This document shows positions 39,501 to 48,142 of a stretch of DNA of 49,165 nucleotides, piece by piece. A model generated the notes under the pieces. The model did not search any database, had not been told where the DNA came from, and saw only the letters and a list, made by a program, of their open reading frames with translations. Position 1 is the stretch's first letter; every line of letters begins with the position of its first letter. The stretch spans positions 1-49,165 of the forward strand of contig NZ_LZGT01000030.1 of the NCBI RefSeq assembly GCF_001690525.1, written 5' to 3'. The position numbers and the translations under genes are program-made. The DNA is from Gilliamella sp. App6-5. Lineage in GTDB: Bacteria > Pseudomonadota > Gammaproteobacteria > Enterobacterales > Orbaceae.

Positions 39501-41678
39501 TTCACTTGAATTGTATTCTTGATGCCATCCAGCATCGTCAGACCAGCTCCAATAATAATTACGACGTTCACGAATAATTCTCGCCTTTAAATGATTTGCA
39601 GCCAGCTTCTCGCCATCGATGTTAACATAGGCGACTTCAAACTCTGCATTAGTCCCTTTATCAACTGTCGGGCTGGTTTCGTACCGATCCGAAGACCAAT
39701 CATAATAAGGCGATTGAGAAAACAGCGCCCGCACTGCTGGCATTTGCATATTTGGCCAAATAGTCTGGCTGGCATAACGTGTAACAGGACGTCCCCCTGA
39801 ATCGAGTAAGCTTGCTTGCAAAATAAGTTTAATTGGAGAGCCCAATTTACCCCAATTGCTAGTATCTATCACAACTTTTGCGATCCCGTTTTTATCTAAA
39901 GCCGTCTCAATATTATCAAGTTGATGAGCAAGATTACTGCCAGTCACATCACCAATTTTATAATCGGCAAGTTCAGGGATTGAATCGATCTTCTTAACAA
40001 AAACATTCCCCTCTAAACTATTACCGGCAGCAGGAGCACCATAAAGGTACCAACCTTTCACATCAAAATTGATACTTTTATCCAACATAATAGGTTTATT
40101 TGATGTGGTCGTAATTTCCATTGCCATACGCTCTGGCAAAAATTCTTCCACACGGAACCACGCATAACGGTAATTATCGTCACCTAAATTAAAACGAAAT
40201 GCCCATTTACCCGTTGCCACATTGGCAGGAATAACATATTGCCATTGATATAAACCATTGGAATCAGTTTTAGCATCGATAGTGAAAGTTTCAACAACTT
40301 GATTATCCGGAGACATAACATCAACCACAATCGGTTGCACAGGCAATGGCTTACCATCGGCATTACGCAAAAGCGCATTAAAATAGATCGTTTCTTGAGG
40401 GCGATACAAGTCACGAGGACCAAAAGCAAAAAGTTGTTTTTGATAAAAAGCCGAACCTGTTAAGTTATATTCGCTTAAATCTAATGCACTGCGATCCAAA
40501 TTTAGCAACGAAATCTGTTTGCCATCATTGGCAGTAAGTAAGCCATAATCCATGCCTCTTGGTAAAGCCACTTCAGCATAACCTGTAGCATCCGTTTTGG
40601 CTGAAATAGTTGTACAGTTTTTATTGCTATCTCGAATACTTTTGGTACATAGCACCGATAAATTGACATCAGCAAGCGGTTTACCATTGTCGAGCCCATG
40701 AGTAATGACTGATAATTTACCGTTTTCATAAATATGCACAGCAATACCAATATTACTGATTGTAAACAACGATGCTGGATTTGAATAATCATAGCTTCCT
40801 GCTTGACTCATAACTGCAAGATAAACACCTTCTTGCTGAAGTTGTGGAATGGATGCAAGGTTAAGTAAAACAGTTTCTTGCGAATTACGTTTTGGATTCA
40901 GATCAAACCGAGACGTATAGACTAAATCAGTAAATTTATTAATATTCTTTGCATTCCAACTAGTCAATTGGTTAATAAAACCATAATCAGCAATAAAATC
41001 AGATAACTGTTCAGGTTTAACTTTAAAGAAATTAACATCAATTTTATCCACATTAAGTGTGGTAACTGGCAAACCACTCATTGATTTACTTGGCAACAAA
41101 AAACCACTGCTAGCAAATCCCACCATCGGCTTGCGATCTTGGGTTTTAATTTCCGTTTGGTAGACTTCTTTTAAACTGTTGCCATTAATTGCTGCTAACA
41201 TCTTATCAATTGTCAGTTCTAATTTACGATTGGGTTCAAGATATCGATGTCTTAACTCTAATCCGTTATCTGACAGTTCCCAAGTACCGTCAACATTGCC
41301 AGCTTGGCGATCAACTAAACGAAGCAAATTAGAAAAATTAAGATTAGGATTCAAAGGCACTGAAAAGGTAATCACCAATGTACTTGAACCATCAACAATG
41401 ACTTCAGAAGTATCAATAACGGTTAACGCTTTATCATGATATTTTTCGATTAATTCAGGGGTTGGGTTAAAAATAGGTTTTGCTGGTTCATCTTGTGCTA
41501 TTTTGCTTTCATCATTGAGCTCACTAACATGAGCTGTTTCGTTGTTATCAATCAATTCTGCTGCTGGTTGTGTGGTGATTTGTTGTTCATCGCTTGCACT
41601 TTGCTTAGTGTCATTATTATCACAGCCAGCTAATACTAACAGCAAGCTAAATACAGCTAAATGTTTTACTAATCGCAT
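36519..41678 (-). CDS. yfhM: Bacterial alpha-2-macroglobulin YfhM
   Basis: This large periplasmic lipoprotein is thought to trap proteases that breach the outer membrane. The signal ends LVLAGCDNN, giving a lipidated Cys. A string of macroglobulin-like beta domains fills the first 1,100 residues. The thioester motif GCLEQ has its cysteine at residue 1222, so the reactive bond should form. The alpha-helical thioester domain and a C-terminal receptor-like domain follow. Length is 1,719 residues, slightly longer than the E. coli protein (about 1,650). It precedes pbpC, consistent with a joint role after wall damage. Confidence 0.96.
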   Translation of the reverse strand: MRLVKHLAVFSLLLVLAGCDNNDTKQSASDEQQITTQPAAELIDNNETAHVSELNDESKIAQDEPAKPIFNPTPELIEKYHDKALTVIDTSEVIVDGSSTLVITFSVPLNPNLNFSNLLRLVDRQAGNVDGTWELSDNGLELRHRYLEPNRKLELTIDKMLAAINGNSLKEVYQTEIKTQDRKPMVGFASSGFLLPSKSMSGLPVTTLNVDKIDVNFFKVKPEQLSDFIADYGFINQLTSWNAKNINKFTDLVYTSRFDLNPKRNSQETVLLNLASIPQLQQEGVYLAVMSQAGSYDYSNPASLFTISNIGIAVHIYENGKLSVITHGLDNGKPLADVNLSVLCTKSIRDSNKNCTTISAKTDATGYAEVALPRGMDYGLLTANDGKQISLLNLDRSALDLSEYNLTGSAFYQKQLFAFGPRDLYRPQETIYFNALLRNADGKPLPVQPIVVDVMSPDNQVVETFTIDAKTDSNGLYQWQYVIPANVATGKWAFRFNLGDDNYRYAWFRVEEFLPERMAMEITTTSNKPIMLDKSINFDVKGWYLYGAPAAGNSLEGNVFVKKIDSIPELADYKIGDVTGSNLAHQLDNIETALDKNGIAKVVIDTSNWGKLGSPIKLILQASLLDSGGRPVTRYASQTIWPNMQMPAVRALFSQSPYYDWSSDRYETSPTVDKGTNAEFEVAYVNIDGEKLAANHLKARIIRERRNYYWSWSDDAGWHQEYNSSEFVAQEQPLSIDANGTTKVSYQTDDYGSYRIEIVDTKNNITSSLRFRSGYNWEDNTNGTNAVRPDQVKLSLDKTAYSVGDTAKIHVQAPVAGSGYVSLETNGGMLWKQDITVDENGLDVEIPIQDWGRHDIYINAMIIRPSTDATVQTVKRAIGLLYLPIDTSDRQLNVNIEAPKKTEPEKTIPIKIKLDKKSIHKDRKVTVLVSAVDSGVLNITNFATPDPYSVFLGRKRYDVDLYDVYGKLIEGKGRNVNVSFGGDAMLGAAGAGGKKTLTEVNVVAQQLQTIDLNDEGEGVVDLVLPNFNGELRIMAQAWDDSRYGKAEQAMIVASPVVAELSTPRFLSGGDQAILALDLNNLTEKTQTMQVDVSTDGLIHQNTVKSTPITLDSKQRQIIQVPVVADYGYGQGIVTINVKGILLDDGSDYQIKRSWKIGVRPAYAATTKYYAAAINGGDSWILPKDSIAEMIENTVDGKLIISDQPPLNIAQYIKELFAYPYGCLEQTISGLMPSLYANQKQLAALGIKTESDEQRREKVQLGISRILSMQRNNGSFGLWNNESAEEHWLTVYATDFLLQAKERGYNINNDALSAAISRISQYIYDANAFNSLHNYYDYSQVSDYTQFATKAYALVVLAKQNKITVPMRNEINRMSQQITESNFKVLSPLPVAQLALSAKLAGFDNIYNSLMLHVFTTSYNNQYAWLGEYGSAIRDNALVLSLLIENGLSVDKQADYLIHLSDLLNDTRYFSTQELNALFVAGWSLDQHKSSHKFNVVINEQSNEVDSTLSRSFGFVNLASGLTISNPQDAQPLYIKFTVSGYGKNAPAPTSDENVLTIKRTYYDLNGNKIQPDQMKVGDLMAVVLDVNSHKEAMHDALIVDFLPAGLELENQNLTNSSVSLQAIPELANLLKDEDSNDVKYQEFRDDRYVAAVDINHYMSEDTYRTRVAYLVRAVTAGNYMMPYPYVESMYRPDRFAIGQSVDVMSVVERNAEPNEPKQQ

Positions 41679-42040
41679 TTTCCACCCCGTATATAATTAT
41701 TATTTGCTGATCTTCTTTAGCTAAAATTTAATCACATATTATGTACTACCCTTTACCTTTTAGCAAAGGGTGTTTAATAAGGTTTGATGATTTTTTGTAT
41801 AAAAACAGAGTAAATAAAAAATCTATAAAATCAATATCTTTTCTGACTGCTTTTTGCAACAACCTATATCAGATCTCGGCTTATCCTGATGCCAAATTCA
41901 TGACCCTATTCGCCTTTAGATGTTTTGGAAAACTGGAACGTTTTCTCATAAAAATCATTCAGATAGGTCGTTGATTTTATTTAAGTTAAACATAACTTAT
42001 TTAATTAAATCAAATTTTTATGGGGATATTTTTCAGTATT
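41679..42040. other. Intergenic region upstream of yfhM
   Basis: This AT-rich stretch presumably holds the yfhM promoter. A 77-codon open frame on the plus strand (41741-41974) has no ribosome binding site or recognisable features and I do not call it a gene. Confidence 0.4.
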
Positions 42041-42081
42041 AAACATAAAACTCATCTAAAATAATAATGAGTTTTATGTTT
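42041..42081 (-). terminator. 15-bp hairpin after yhhQ
   Basis: Arms 42041-42055 and 42067-42081 are perfect over 15 bp around an 11-base loop, 36 bases past the yhhQ stop. On the minus strand the sequence after it is AATACTGAAAAA, without a clean T-run. Confidence 0.6.
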
Positions 42082-42116
42082 GTTCGGGTGAGTAACTAAA
42101 ATTTAGATTTTAATGA

Positions 42117-42797
42117 TTAATTGTTTTTTGGCGTTGCGACTAATTTTTTGAGAATAAAATTTAAAATCACACCATAAAGTGGCAAAAAGAATAATCCGCA
42201 AATTAGAATTTTGAAACTATAGTCCATTAACGAAATTTCGGCCCAGTGATTTGCCATAAATTCATCGCTACTTTGATAAAAGGCAATAGCAAAAAAAACA
42301 ATAGTATCAATACCATTACCAAAGATAGCCGATGCTGTTGGTGCAACCCACCATGATTTATTTTTCCTTAAATAATTAAAGACAGTAATATCCATCAATT
42401 GCCCAACTAAATAAGCAGCAAAACTCGCTAATGCGATTCGAAAAACAAAACTATTAAATTCCGCCAATGCCGACAAACCAACCCAATGTGTTTCAAAAAA
42501 TAGCACTGAAATCACATATGAAAATAGTAATGCAGGTATCATTACTACAAAAATTATCTTTCTGGCCAAACTTGCACCATAAATTCGAATGGTTAAATCG
42601 GTGGTTAAAAAGATAAATGGAAAAGTGAAAGCCCCCCATGTAGTGTGAAAACCCAAAATATCAAACGGGATTTGAACTAAATAATTGCTTGAAGCAATAA
42701 CTAAAATGTGAAAAAAAGCCAACCAATAAAGCGCTTTTTGCTGTTGCCCACGGGTAAAGTTTTTTTCTATCGATTCGAACTGATTCTTTAAGTACAT
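42117..42797 (-). CDS. yhhQ: Queuosine precursor transporter YhhQ
   Basis: YhhQ imports the queuosine precursors preQ0 and preQ1. The 226-residue protein has about six hydrophobic segments with the family's FPFIFLTTDLTIRIYG and GNGIDTIVFF sequences. It is the third gene of the queF-queC-yhhQ operon, 46 bases after queC, with AGGAAA ahead of its ATG. Being behind a preQ1 riboswitch, it should be shut down together with synthesis when preQ1 is plentiful. Confidence 0.93.
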   Translation of the reverse strand: MYLKNQFESIEKNFTRGQQQKALYWLAFFHILVIASSNYLVQIPFDILGFHTTWGAFTFPFIFLTTDLTIRIYGASLARKIIFVVMIPALLFSYVISVLFFETHWVGLSALAEFNSFVFRIALASFAAYLVGQLMDITVFNYLRKNKSWWVAPTASAIFGNGIDTIVFFAIAFYQSSDEFMANHWAEISLMDYSFKILICGLFFLPLYGVILNFILKKLVATPKNN

Positions 42798-42843
42798 CTT
42801 GTTTCCTTTTTAATGGGGTGAGAGAACCCAGTTATTAATAAAT

Positions 42844-43500
42844 CTATCTAGCCTTAGCCACATATTCTTGTAAGCCCTTATCGCGCAGCAGACAACTAGG
42901 ACACTGACCACATCCCCTTTCAACGCCGTAATAACAGGTGTGGGTATGTTGTTGGACATAATCAAGATAGCCTAGTTTATCGGCCATCTCCCACGTTTGT
43001 GCTTTGGTTAAATACATTAGTGGCGTAATGAGATTAAACGCATAGTCCATGGCTAAATTCATTGATACATTCATTGATTTAATAAAGATATCACGACAAT
43101 CTGGATAACCACTAAAGTCGGTTTCACAAACGCCAATAATAATGTCAGAAATCCCCTGCTGTTTGGCATGGCAGCCAGCTAACAGTAAAAAGAGCATATT
43201 ACGCCCATCCACAAAGGTATTAGGATAATTGCCATCTTGAGCTGATTTAATTTCTTGTGAATCGTCAATAAGCGCATTATTCGTGGTTTGTTTGATAACA
43301 GAGGTATCAATGACAGTTTGCTTTATGCCTAAATCTTTGGCGATCCATTTGGCTTTTTCAAGTTCAATTGCATGACGTTGACCATAGTGAAAACTGATTG
43401 CCTGAACGTTTTCACGTCCATAATCAGCAATGGCTTGCAGTAAGCAGGTGGTTGAATCTTGCCCGCCAGAAAATATAACGAGTACTTTACGAGTTTGCAT
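42844..43500 (-). CDS. queC: 7-cyano-7-deazaguanine (preQ0) synthase QueC
   Basis: QueC turns 7-carboxy-7-deazaguanine into preQ0 using ATP and ammonia. The PP-loop SGGQDS is at residues 11-16. Four zinc ligands are Cys189, Cys197, Cys200 and Cys203 (RGCGQCPSC). Length 218 residues. It lies 27 bases after queF on the riboswitch-controlled transcript. The preceding enzymes QueD and QueE are encoded at 3.6-4.7 kb. Confidence 0.96.
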   Translation of the reverse strand: MQTRKVLVIFSGGQDSTTCLLQAIADYGRENVQAISFHYGQRHAIELEKAKWIAKDLGIKQTVIDTSVIKQTTNNALIDDSQEIKSAQDGNYPNTFVDGRNMLFLLLAGCHAKQQGISDIIIGVCETDFSGYPDCRDIFIKSMNVSMNLAMDYAFNLITPLMYLTKAQTWEMADKLGYLDYVQQHTHTCYYGVERGCGQCPSCLLRDKGLQEYVAKAR

Positions 43501-43527
43501 TAACGGTTCCTATTTGGATGGATTAAA

Positions 43528-44001
43528 TTAGCGATTATCCACTTTTTCTGGATACATATCGTGATTAGCTAATCGATTAGCCGCAACTTGTTGCCAATGA
43601 GTCCCTAATTTGCCATAGTTGGCGTAAGGATCAATCGAAATGCCACCGCGTGGTGTAAATTTACCCCAAACTTCAATATATTTAGGATCCATTAATTTAA
43701 TCAGATCTTTCATAATGATATTAATGCAATCTTCATGATAATCACCATGATTACGAAAGCTGAATAGGTAGAGTTTTAGCGATTTACTTTCAACCATTTT
43801 AATATTGGGTACGTACGAAATATAAATCGTTGCAAAATCAGGTTGCCCTGTGATAGGGCAAAGACTAGTAAATTCTGGGCAGTTGAATTTAACAAAATAA
43901 TCGTTAGTTGGATGTTTATTATCGAACGTTTCGAGTATTTCAGGACAATAGGTTGTAGGATAGCGAACAGACTGATCGCCTAGTAGTGTAATTTTACTCA
44001 T
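43528..44001 (-). CDS. queF: preQ0 reductase QueF, single-domain type
   Basis: QueF reduces the nitrile preQ0 to the amine preQ1 with NADPH. The nucleophile is Cys48 in FTSLCPITG, the general acid Asp55 in QPDFATI, and the NADPH motif begins ESKSLK at residue 71; the order Cys before ESKSLK within 157 residues marks the short, unimodular type known from Bacillus. E. coli has the longer two-domain type (282 residues), so this gammaproteobacterium differs. It is the first gene behind a preQ1-I riboswitch. Confidence 0.95.
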   Translation of the reverse strand: MSKITLLGDQSVRYPTTYCPEILETFDNKHPTNDYFVKFNCPEFTSLCPITGQPDFATIYISYVPNIKMVESKSLKLYLFSFRNHGDYHEDCINIIMKDLIKLMDPKYIEVWGKFTPRGGISIDPYANYGKLGTHWQQVAANRLANHDMYPEKVDNR

Positions 44002-44008
44002 AATGTTT

Positions 44009-44045
44009 CCTTAGTTTTTTAGCGTGGGAGGTTCACGAACCACGT
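44009..44045 (-). promoter_or_regulatory. preQ1-I riboswitch ahead of queF-queC-yhhQ
   Basis: On the minus strand ACGTGG (44045-44040) pairs with CCCACG (44028-44023). The loop reads TTCGTGAACCT, and the tail CTAAAAAACTAAGG follows. CCT of the loop can pair with AGG of the tail, giving the P2 pseudoknot. AAGG is also the queF ribosome binding site, eight bases before its ATG, so preQ1 binding would block translation. This copy fits the preQ1-I consensus better than the one before queD. Confidence 0.88.
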
Positions 44046-44208
44046 AACAAGGCGCACACCATACTCTTTTTGTTTTAAAAAGTCTAGTATGACAAGGATT
44101 AATACAAAATACCAAATTAACACCATCAACAGTAACCATTGATGGAGCTAATGATAAAAACACGGTTGAAAAACAAGTGAATTGGATGAATAATCTGCGT
44201 GTTACCGC

Positions 44209-44637
44209 TTATTTCAATTTTAATTCTTGATAAAATTTAGCTAATTCAGTTTTAGCTTCATTGAGTTCTTGTTCAACCTCGGCTAATTTTGCTTGTTGTT
44301 TGGCAATTTTATGTTCATTACCTTTTGCTTTTGCTTTCGCTAACGCTTGAGTCCTTTCTGCCACTTTATTGGATTTGTCGCTAACATTTTTTTTGTATTT
44401 AGCTTCTAAATCATCATTTGAACAATGCTTATTGACATCGTGTAATGCTTTTTCCAGTCCTTTAACTCGGTGAGAGTTATTATGCTTTTTAGCATACTCA
44501 ATCTGTGTTTCAATAGTTTGTTTTTTGCTTTCACACGTTAATCCTTCAGCATGTTCTGAAGCATAAGCACCAAGCGAAAATAAACCCAACAAAGTAATAA
44601 TGGTTACTTTAGTTATTACTCGAATTACTGATTTCAT
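44209..44637 (-). CDS. DUF1090 periplasmic protein (YqjC-like)
   Basis: The function is unknown. The 142-residue protein has a signal peptide cleaved after LGAYA, two cysteines in the mature part (LTCESKK and KHCSND) and a long charged helix with a repeated AKAKGNEHKIAKQQAKLAEVE pattern, likely a coiled coil. These are features of DUF1090 (E. coli YqjC). The ribosome binding site is a strong GGGGGG run. It begins 21 bases after coaA and may be on its transcript. Confidence 0.82.
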   Translation of the reverse strand: MKSVIRVITKVTIITLLGLFSLGAYASEHAEGLTCESKKQTIETQIEYAKKHNNSHRVKGLEKALHDVNKHCSNDDLEAKYKKNVSDKSNKVAERTQALAKAKAKGNEHKIAKQQAKLAEVEQELNEAKTELAKFYQELKLK

Positions 44638-44658
44638 ATCAATTTCCCCCCCTTTACT

Positions 44659-45594
44659 TTATTTTCTTAACTGAATCAAATCAACTTTGTGATCTTTACC
44701 TTTAGTCAGAATTAAACTCGCCCTTTCCTTTGTTGGTAGGATGTTTTCTATTAAATTCAATTCATTAATTTCACGCCAAATGCGATTAGCAATGTTTACA
44801 GCTTCTTGTTCTGGAATTTGTGAGTAGTGGTTAAAATAAGAGTTCGGGTCACTAAATGCACCCGCTCTAAATTTTAAAAAACGATTTACGTACCAATTAT
44901 GTAATAACGAAACTTCAGCATCCACATAAATTGAGAAGTCGACATAATCAGAGACAAAAACACGGTTATTTGCTTGCGGATAATTCAAGGTGCTTTGTAG
45001 TACATTTAATCCTTCAAGAATCAAAATATCTGGACTATCAATCACCATTTCTTCACCTTCGACAATATCATAAACTAGATGAGAATACACGGGAGCTTTA
45101 ACGTTCGCTTGTCCTGATTTTATATCTGCAACAAAATTGAGCAGTTTTTTTATATCGTATGATTGTGGAAAGCCTTTTTTGTTCATTATTCCACGTTCTT
45201 CAAGACATTTGTTGGGATATAAAAACCCATCGGTTGTGACTAAAGCCACTTTACGATGCTCTGGCCAACGCGTTAACAACGCCTGCAATACCCTTGCTGT
45301 TGTGCTTTTACCGACAGCAACGCTACCTGCAATACCGATGATATAAGGAATTTTATGACTTTTGCCTAAAAACTTAGACAGTACCGCCTGCCGGCTAAAG
45401 CTATTACTAATATAATAATTAAGCAATCTTGATAAAGGTAAATAGATGTCACTGACTTCATCCATCGATAAGTCTTCATTAATGCCTTGTAAAGAAGTTA
45501 ACTCGTCAAGGGTTAACGTCATCGGTACCGCATTACGCAAACTTGCCCATTCTTGACGATTAAATTGCATATAAGGGCTCAAATGATTTTTCAT
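44659..45594 (-). CDS. coaA: Pantothenate kinase type I
   Basis: CoaA phosphorylates pantothenate, the rate-setting step of coenzyme A synthesis, and is inhibited by CoA. The Walker A motif GSVAVGKS follows [17 protein letters not shown] and [10 protein letters not shown] are family landmarks, and the end [11 protein letters not shown] matches E. coli. The start is uncertain. The frame opens at an ATG at 45648 (AGAG close by); the ATG at 45594, giving [13 protein letters not shown], aligns better with the E. coli N-terminus, so I use it. Confidence 0.95.
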   Translation of the reverse strand: MKNHLSPYMQFNRQEWASLRNAVPMTLTLDELTSLQGINEDLSMDEVSDIYLPLSRLLNYYISNSFSRQAVLSKFLGKSHKIPYIIGIAGSVAVGKSTTARVLQALLTRWPEHRKVALVTTDGFLYPNKCLEERGIMNKKGFPQSYDIKKLLNFVADIKSGQANVKAPVYSHLVYDIVEGEEMVIDSPDILILEGLNVLQSTLNYPQANNRVFVSDYVDFSIYVDAEVSLLHNWYVNRFLKFRAGAFSDPNSYFNHYSQIPEQEAVNIANRIWREINELNLIENILPTKERASLILTKGKDHKVDLIQLRK

Positions 45595-45764
45595 TTTATT
45601 TTGTTCTCTAATTCGATCTGACAAATTTATTGGACTCAGATTATACATAAATCTCTTTTTTTACAATCTTAAATTAGCATGATTGCTTCATCATAGCTAT
45701 ATTTAAGACTTACTGATAAAATACACTTGTTAAATGATTAACCCTAATATGAAACAGAGATTAT

Positions 45765-46256
45765 ATGTTAAAGAATAAATCGAAACCAAAAACTAAAAAA
45801 AGCCGTCAAGAGATTAATGAAGAGTCTCGTGAACTAAAGCGCAAACGTAAGCACAAAGGCTTACCAAGTGGCTCTCGTTTTAATAATCAAGATGATAACA
45901 AAAATAAAAATTCGACCAACAAAAGCAAAGATCCACGCATTGGCAGCAAAAAACCGATTTCATTAGTTGTTGAAAGTTCAAGCGCTATAACAAAACCAGT
46001 TAAACAACCTAAACCAATCAAATCGATTTTATCGCCACAGCAAGAATTAGAACAATTAGAAAACGATCCAAAATTAGATATATTGCTGGATTTAGTCGAG
46101 CAAAATACCAAACTCACTAAAGATCAACAAACTTATCTTGATAGCAAATTAAATCGTATTGATGAGTTGATGCAAGAGCTTGGTTATACTGATGATGATT
46201 TTGAAGATGAAGACGAAAAGAAAGAAGATATTGTTAGTTTATTAAAACGAAACTAA
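45765..46256 (+). CDS. yihI: Der GTPase-activating protein YihI
   Basis: YihI stimulates the GTPase Der and so tunes late 50S assembly. The 163-residue protein starts with a very basic region (KSKPKTKKSRQEINEESRELKRKRKHKG), the YihI signature. A charged low-complexity linker follows, then an acidic C-terminal helical region ending in DDDFEDEDEKKED. It is divergent from coaA and lies upstream of hemN as in E. coli, here with a small ORF between. Confidence 0.92.
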   Translation: MLKNKSKPKTKKSRQEINEESRELKRKRKHKGLPSGSRFNNQDDNKNKNSTNKSKDPRIGSKKPISLVVESSSAITKPVKQPKPIKSILSPQQELEQLENDPKLDILLDLVEQNTKLTKDQQTYLDSKLNRIDELMQELGYTDDDFEDEDEKKEDIVSLLKRN

Positions 46257-46395
46257 TAAAAGACAACTGTTATTAGTATTTTCTCAATGCAAGCAGAAAT
46301 ATGATTCTAATCATTTAATTTCTGCTCATAATTTAAAATTAAAAACTATTATCTTTTATTCAATCCATTGATAACTTAAAAGCGAGCAAATCATA

Positions 46396-46566
46396 ATGCC
46401 AATATTAATTATGTTAAGTTTATATTTTGGATTATTGATTTGCACCTTGTTATATTTAAATAAAACCAATCGAATCAAAATTAAAACAAAAATCAAGAAC
46501 CAGCAAAAACCGATATTAAAAATTCATAAAAATAACAATACCAAAAACAGACTTAAACGGAAGTAA
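46396..46566 (+). CDS. Small ORF: predicted membrane-anchored basic peptide (56 aa)
   Basis: The frame runs from ATG 46396 to TAA 46564-46566, six bases before hemN. Residues 1-20 (MPILIMLSLYFGLLICTLLY) form one hydrophobic helix; the other 36 are strongly basic, with about 16 Lys/Arg and no acidic residue. I do not recognise the family. The ribosome binding site is weak (GCGAG about 10 bases upstream). Position between yihI and hemN and an intact frame in AT-rich DNA support coding only moderately. Confidence 0.5.
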   Translation: MPILIMLSLYFGLLICTLLYLNKTNRIKIKTKIKNQQKPILKIHKNNNTKNRLKRK

Positions 46567-46571
46567 AAAGC

Positions 46572-47942
46572 ATGGCTGATACGCAATTATGGGATCAAGT
46601 ATTAATTGAAAAATACAATTATTCAGGTCCAAGATATACCTCTTATCCTACTGCACTTGAATTTAATGAAGAATTTAGCAAGCAGGACTTTTTATCGGCC
46701 GCCACACGTTACCCTACAAAGCCATTATCGCTTTATGTACATATCCCGTTTTGCCATAAACTTTGTTACTTTTGTGGTTGTAATAAACTCATTACTCGCC
46801 AAACAAAAAAAGTCACCAAATACCTCGATATTTTGGATATTGAAATTGCCGAACGGGCAAAATTATTCAAACAACGCACAGTAACACAAATGCACTGGGG
46901 CGGGGGTACACCAACTTTTTTAACTGATGATGAAATTACTCGCCTGATTACTTCGCTAAAAACGCACTTCAATTTTGCGGATAATGCCGAACTGTCGATC
47001 GAAATCGATCCTCGTGAAATTACGCCACAAACCATCGACCACTTAGCGAGTGTTGGTTTTAACAGGTTGAGTATGGGGATTCAAGATTTTAACCACGAAA
47101 TCCAAAATCTAATTAATCGCAAACAAGATGAAACACTAATACGTTCTCTTATCAATCAGGCACGAAAAAATCGTTTTCACTCTATTAGTCTAGATCTAAT
47201 TTATGGTTTACCCAAGCAGACCGTAGAAAGCTTTACCGAAACACTCAATAAAGTGATAGATATTTCACCCGATCGTTTAAGTGTATTTAATTATGCTCAT
47301 TTACCAGATCGTTTTGCCGCGCAACGTAAAATTAAAGATGATGATTTACCAAATGCCAACCAAAAATTGCAAATTTTACAAACCAGCATCCAAAAATTAA
47401 CCGATGCTGGTTACCACTTTATTGGTATGGATCATTTCGCCAAACCCGCCGATGAGCTGGCTATTGCTCAGCGAGAAAATAAATTACACCGCAATTTCCA
47501 AGGTTATACAACACAAGGGGACGCGGATTTACTTGGGCTGGGCGTGTCAGCCATTAGTATGTTAGGTGATAGTTATGCGCAAAATCAAAAAGATCTGAGT
47601 AGCTATCAAAGTCAAGTTGAACAAAAAGGTCATGGATTATGGAAAGGATTTGATTTGAATCAGGATGATATCATTCGTCGTGATGTAATCAAGCAACTCA
47701 TTTGCCACTTTTATCTAGATAAAAAAGCAGTAGAAGAACAATTTCATATCCAGTTCGATAACTATTTTGCTGAAGACTTAAAACTACTCGCGCCATTGCA
47801 ACAAGATGGATTAGTCACCGTAAATGACCAGATAATTAAAGTTCAACCTAAAGGGCATTTATTGATACGCAATATTTGCATGTGCTTTGATATTTATATG
47901 CGAAAAATGGCAAGGCAACAGCAGTTTTCTAGAGTTATTTAA
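46572..47942 (+). CDS. hemN: Oxygen-independent coproporphyrinogen III dehydrogenase HemN
   Basis: HemN makes protoporphyrinogen IX without oxygen, a radical SAM reaction of haem synthesis used in low-oxygen growth. The cluster cysteines are Cys61, Cys65 and Cys68 in HIPFCHKLCYFCGCNK, with Cys70 following as in E. coli. GGGTPTF, EIDPREI and RLSMGIQDF are conserved. Length 456 residues (E. coli 457). It follows yihI and the small ORF. Confidence 0.97.
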   Translation: MADTQLWDQVLIEKYNYSGPRYTSYPTALEFNEEFSKQDFLSAATRYPTKPLSLYVHIPFCHKLCYFCGCNKLITRQTKKVTKYLDILDIEIAERAKLFKQRTVTQMHWGGGTPTFLTDDEITRLITSLKTHFNFADNAELSIEIDPREITPQTIDHLASVGFNRLSMGIQDFNHEIQNLINRKQDETLIRSLINQARKNRFHSISLDLIYGLPKQTVESFTETLNKVIDISPDRLSVFNYAHLPDRFAAQRKIKDDDLPNANQKLQILQTSIQKLTDAGYHFIGMDHFAKPADELAIAQRENKLHRNFQGYTTQGDADLLGLGVSAISMLGDSYAQNQKDLSSYQSQVEQKGHGLWKGFDLNQDDIIRRDVIKQLICHFYLDKKAVEEQFHIQFDNYFAEDLKLLAPLQQDGLVTVNDQIIKVQPKGHLLIRNICMCFDIYMRKMARQQQFSRVI

Positions 47943-48057
47943 TTTGAAGTCGTTTTTTAAATTATGGCAAAGCGCGTGAGTGATTCCTATAAAATAAATA
48001 TTATGATAAGATTTCGTCTAATTTAATAAAAGAAAGTAATAACTTATTCATTTTATC

Positions 48058-48087
48058 GTGTTATTAAAAGTTAGCCTTTAATAGCAC
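48058..48087. repeat. 11-bp hairpin upstream of the last gene
   Basis: GTGTTATTAAA (48058-48068) pairs with TTTAATAGCAC (48077-48087), with one G-T pair and an 8-base loop. It may terminate hemN or sit in the leader of the next gene. No T-run follows. Confidence 0.4.
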
Positions 48088-48142
48088 AATCTTAACCTTT
48101 AGACATGAAATATTTATTTTTAATAAGGAGTATATTTATAAA

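Noticed and set aside
41741-41974. 77-codon open frame upstream of yfhM on the plus strand
   Set aside because: No ribosome binding site, no recognisable features, and it lies where the yfhM promoter should be; probably chance in AT-rich DNA.
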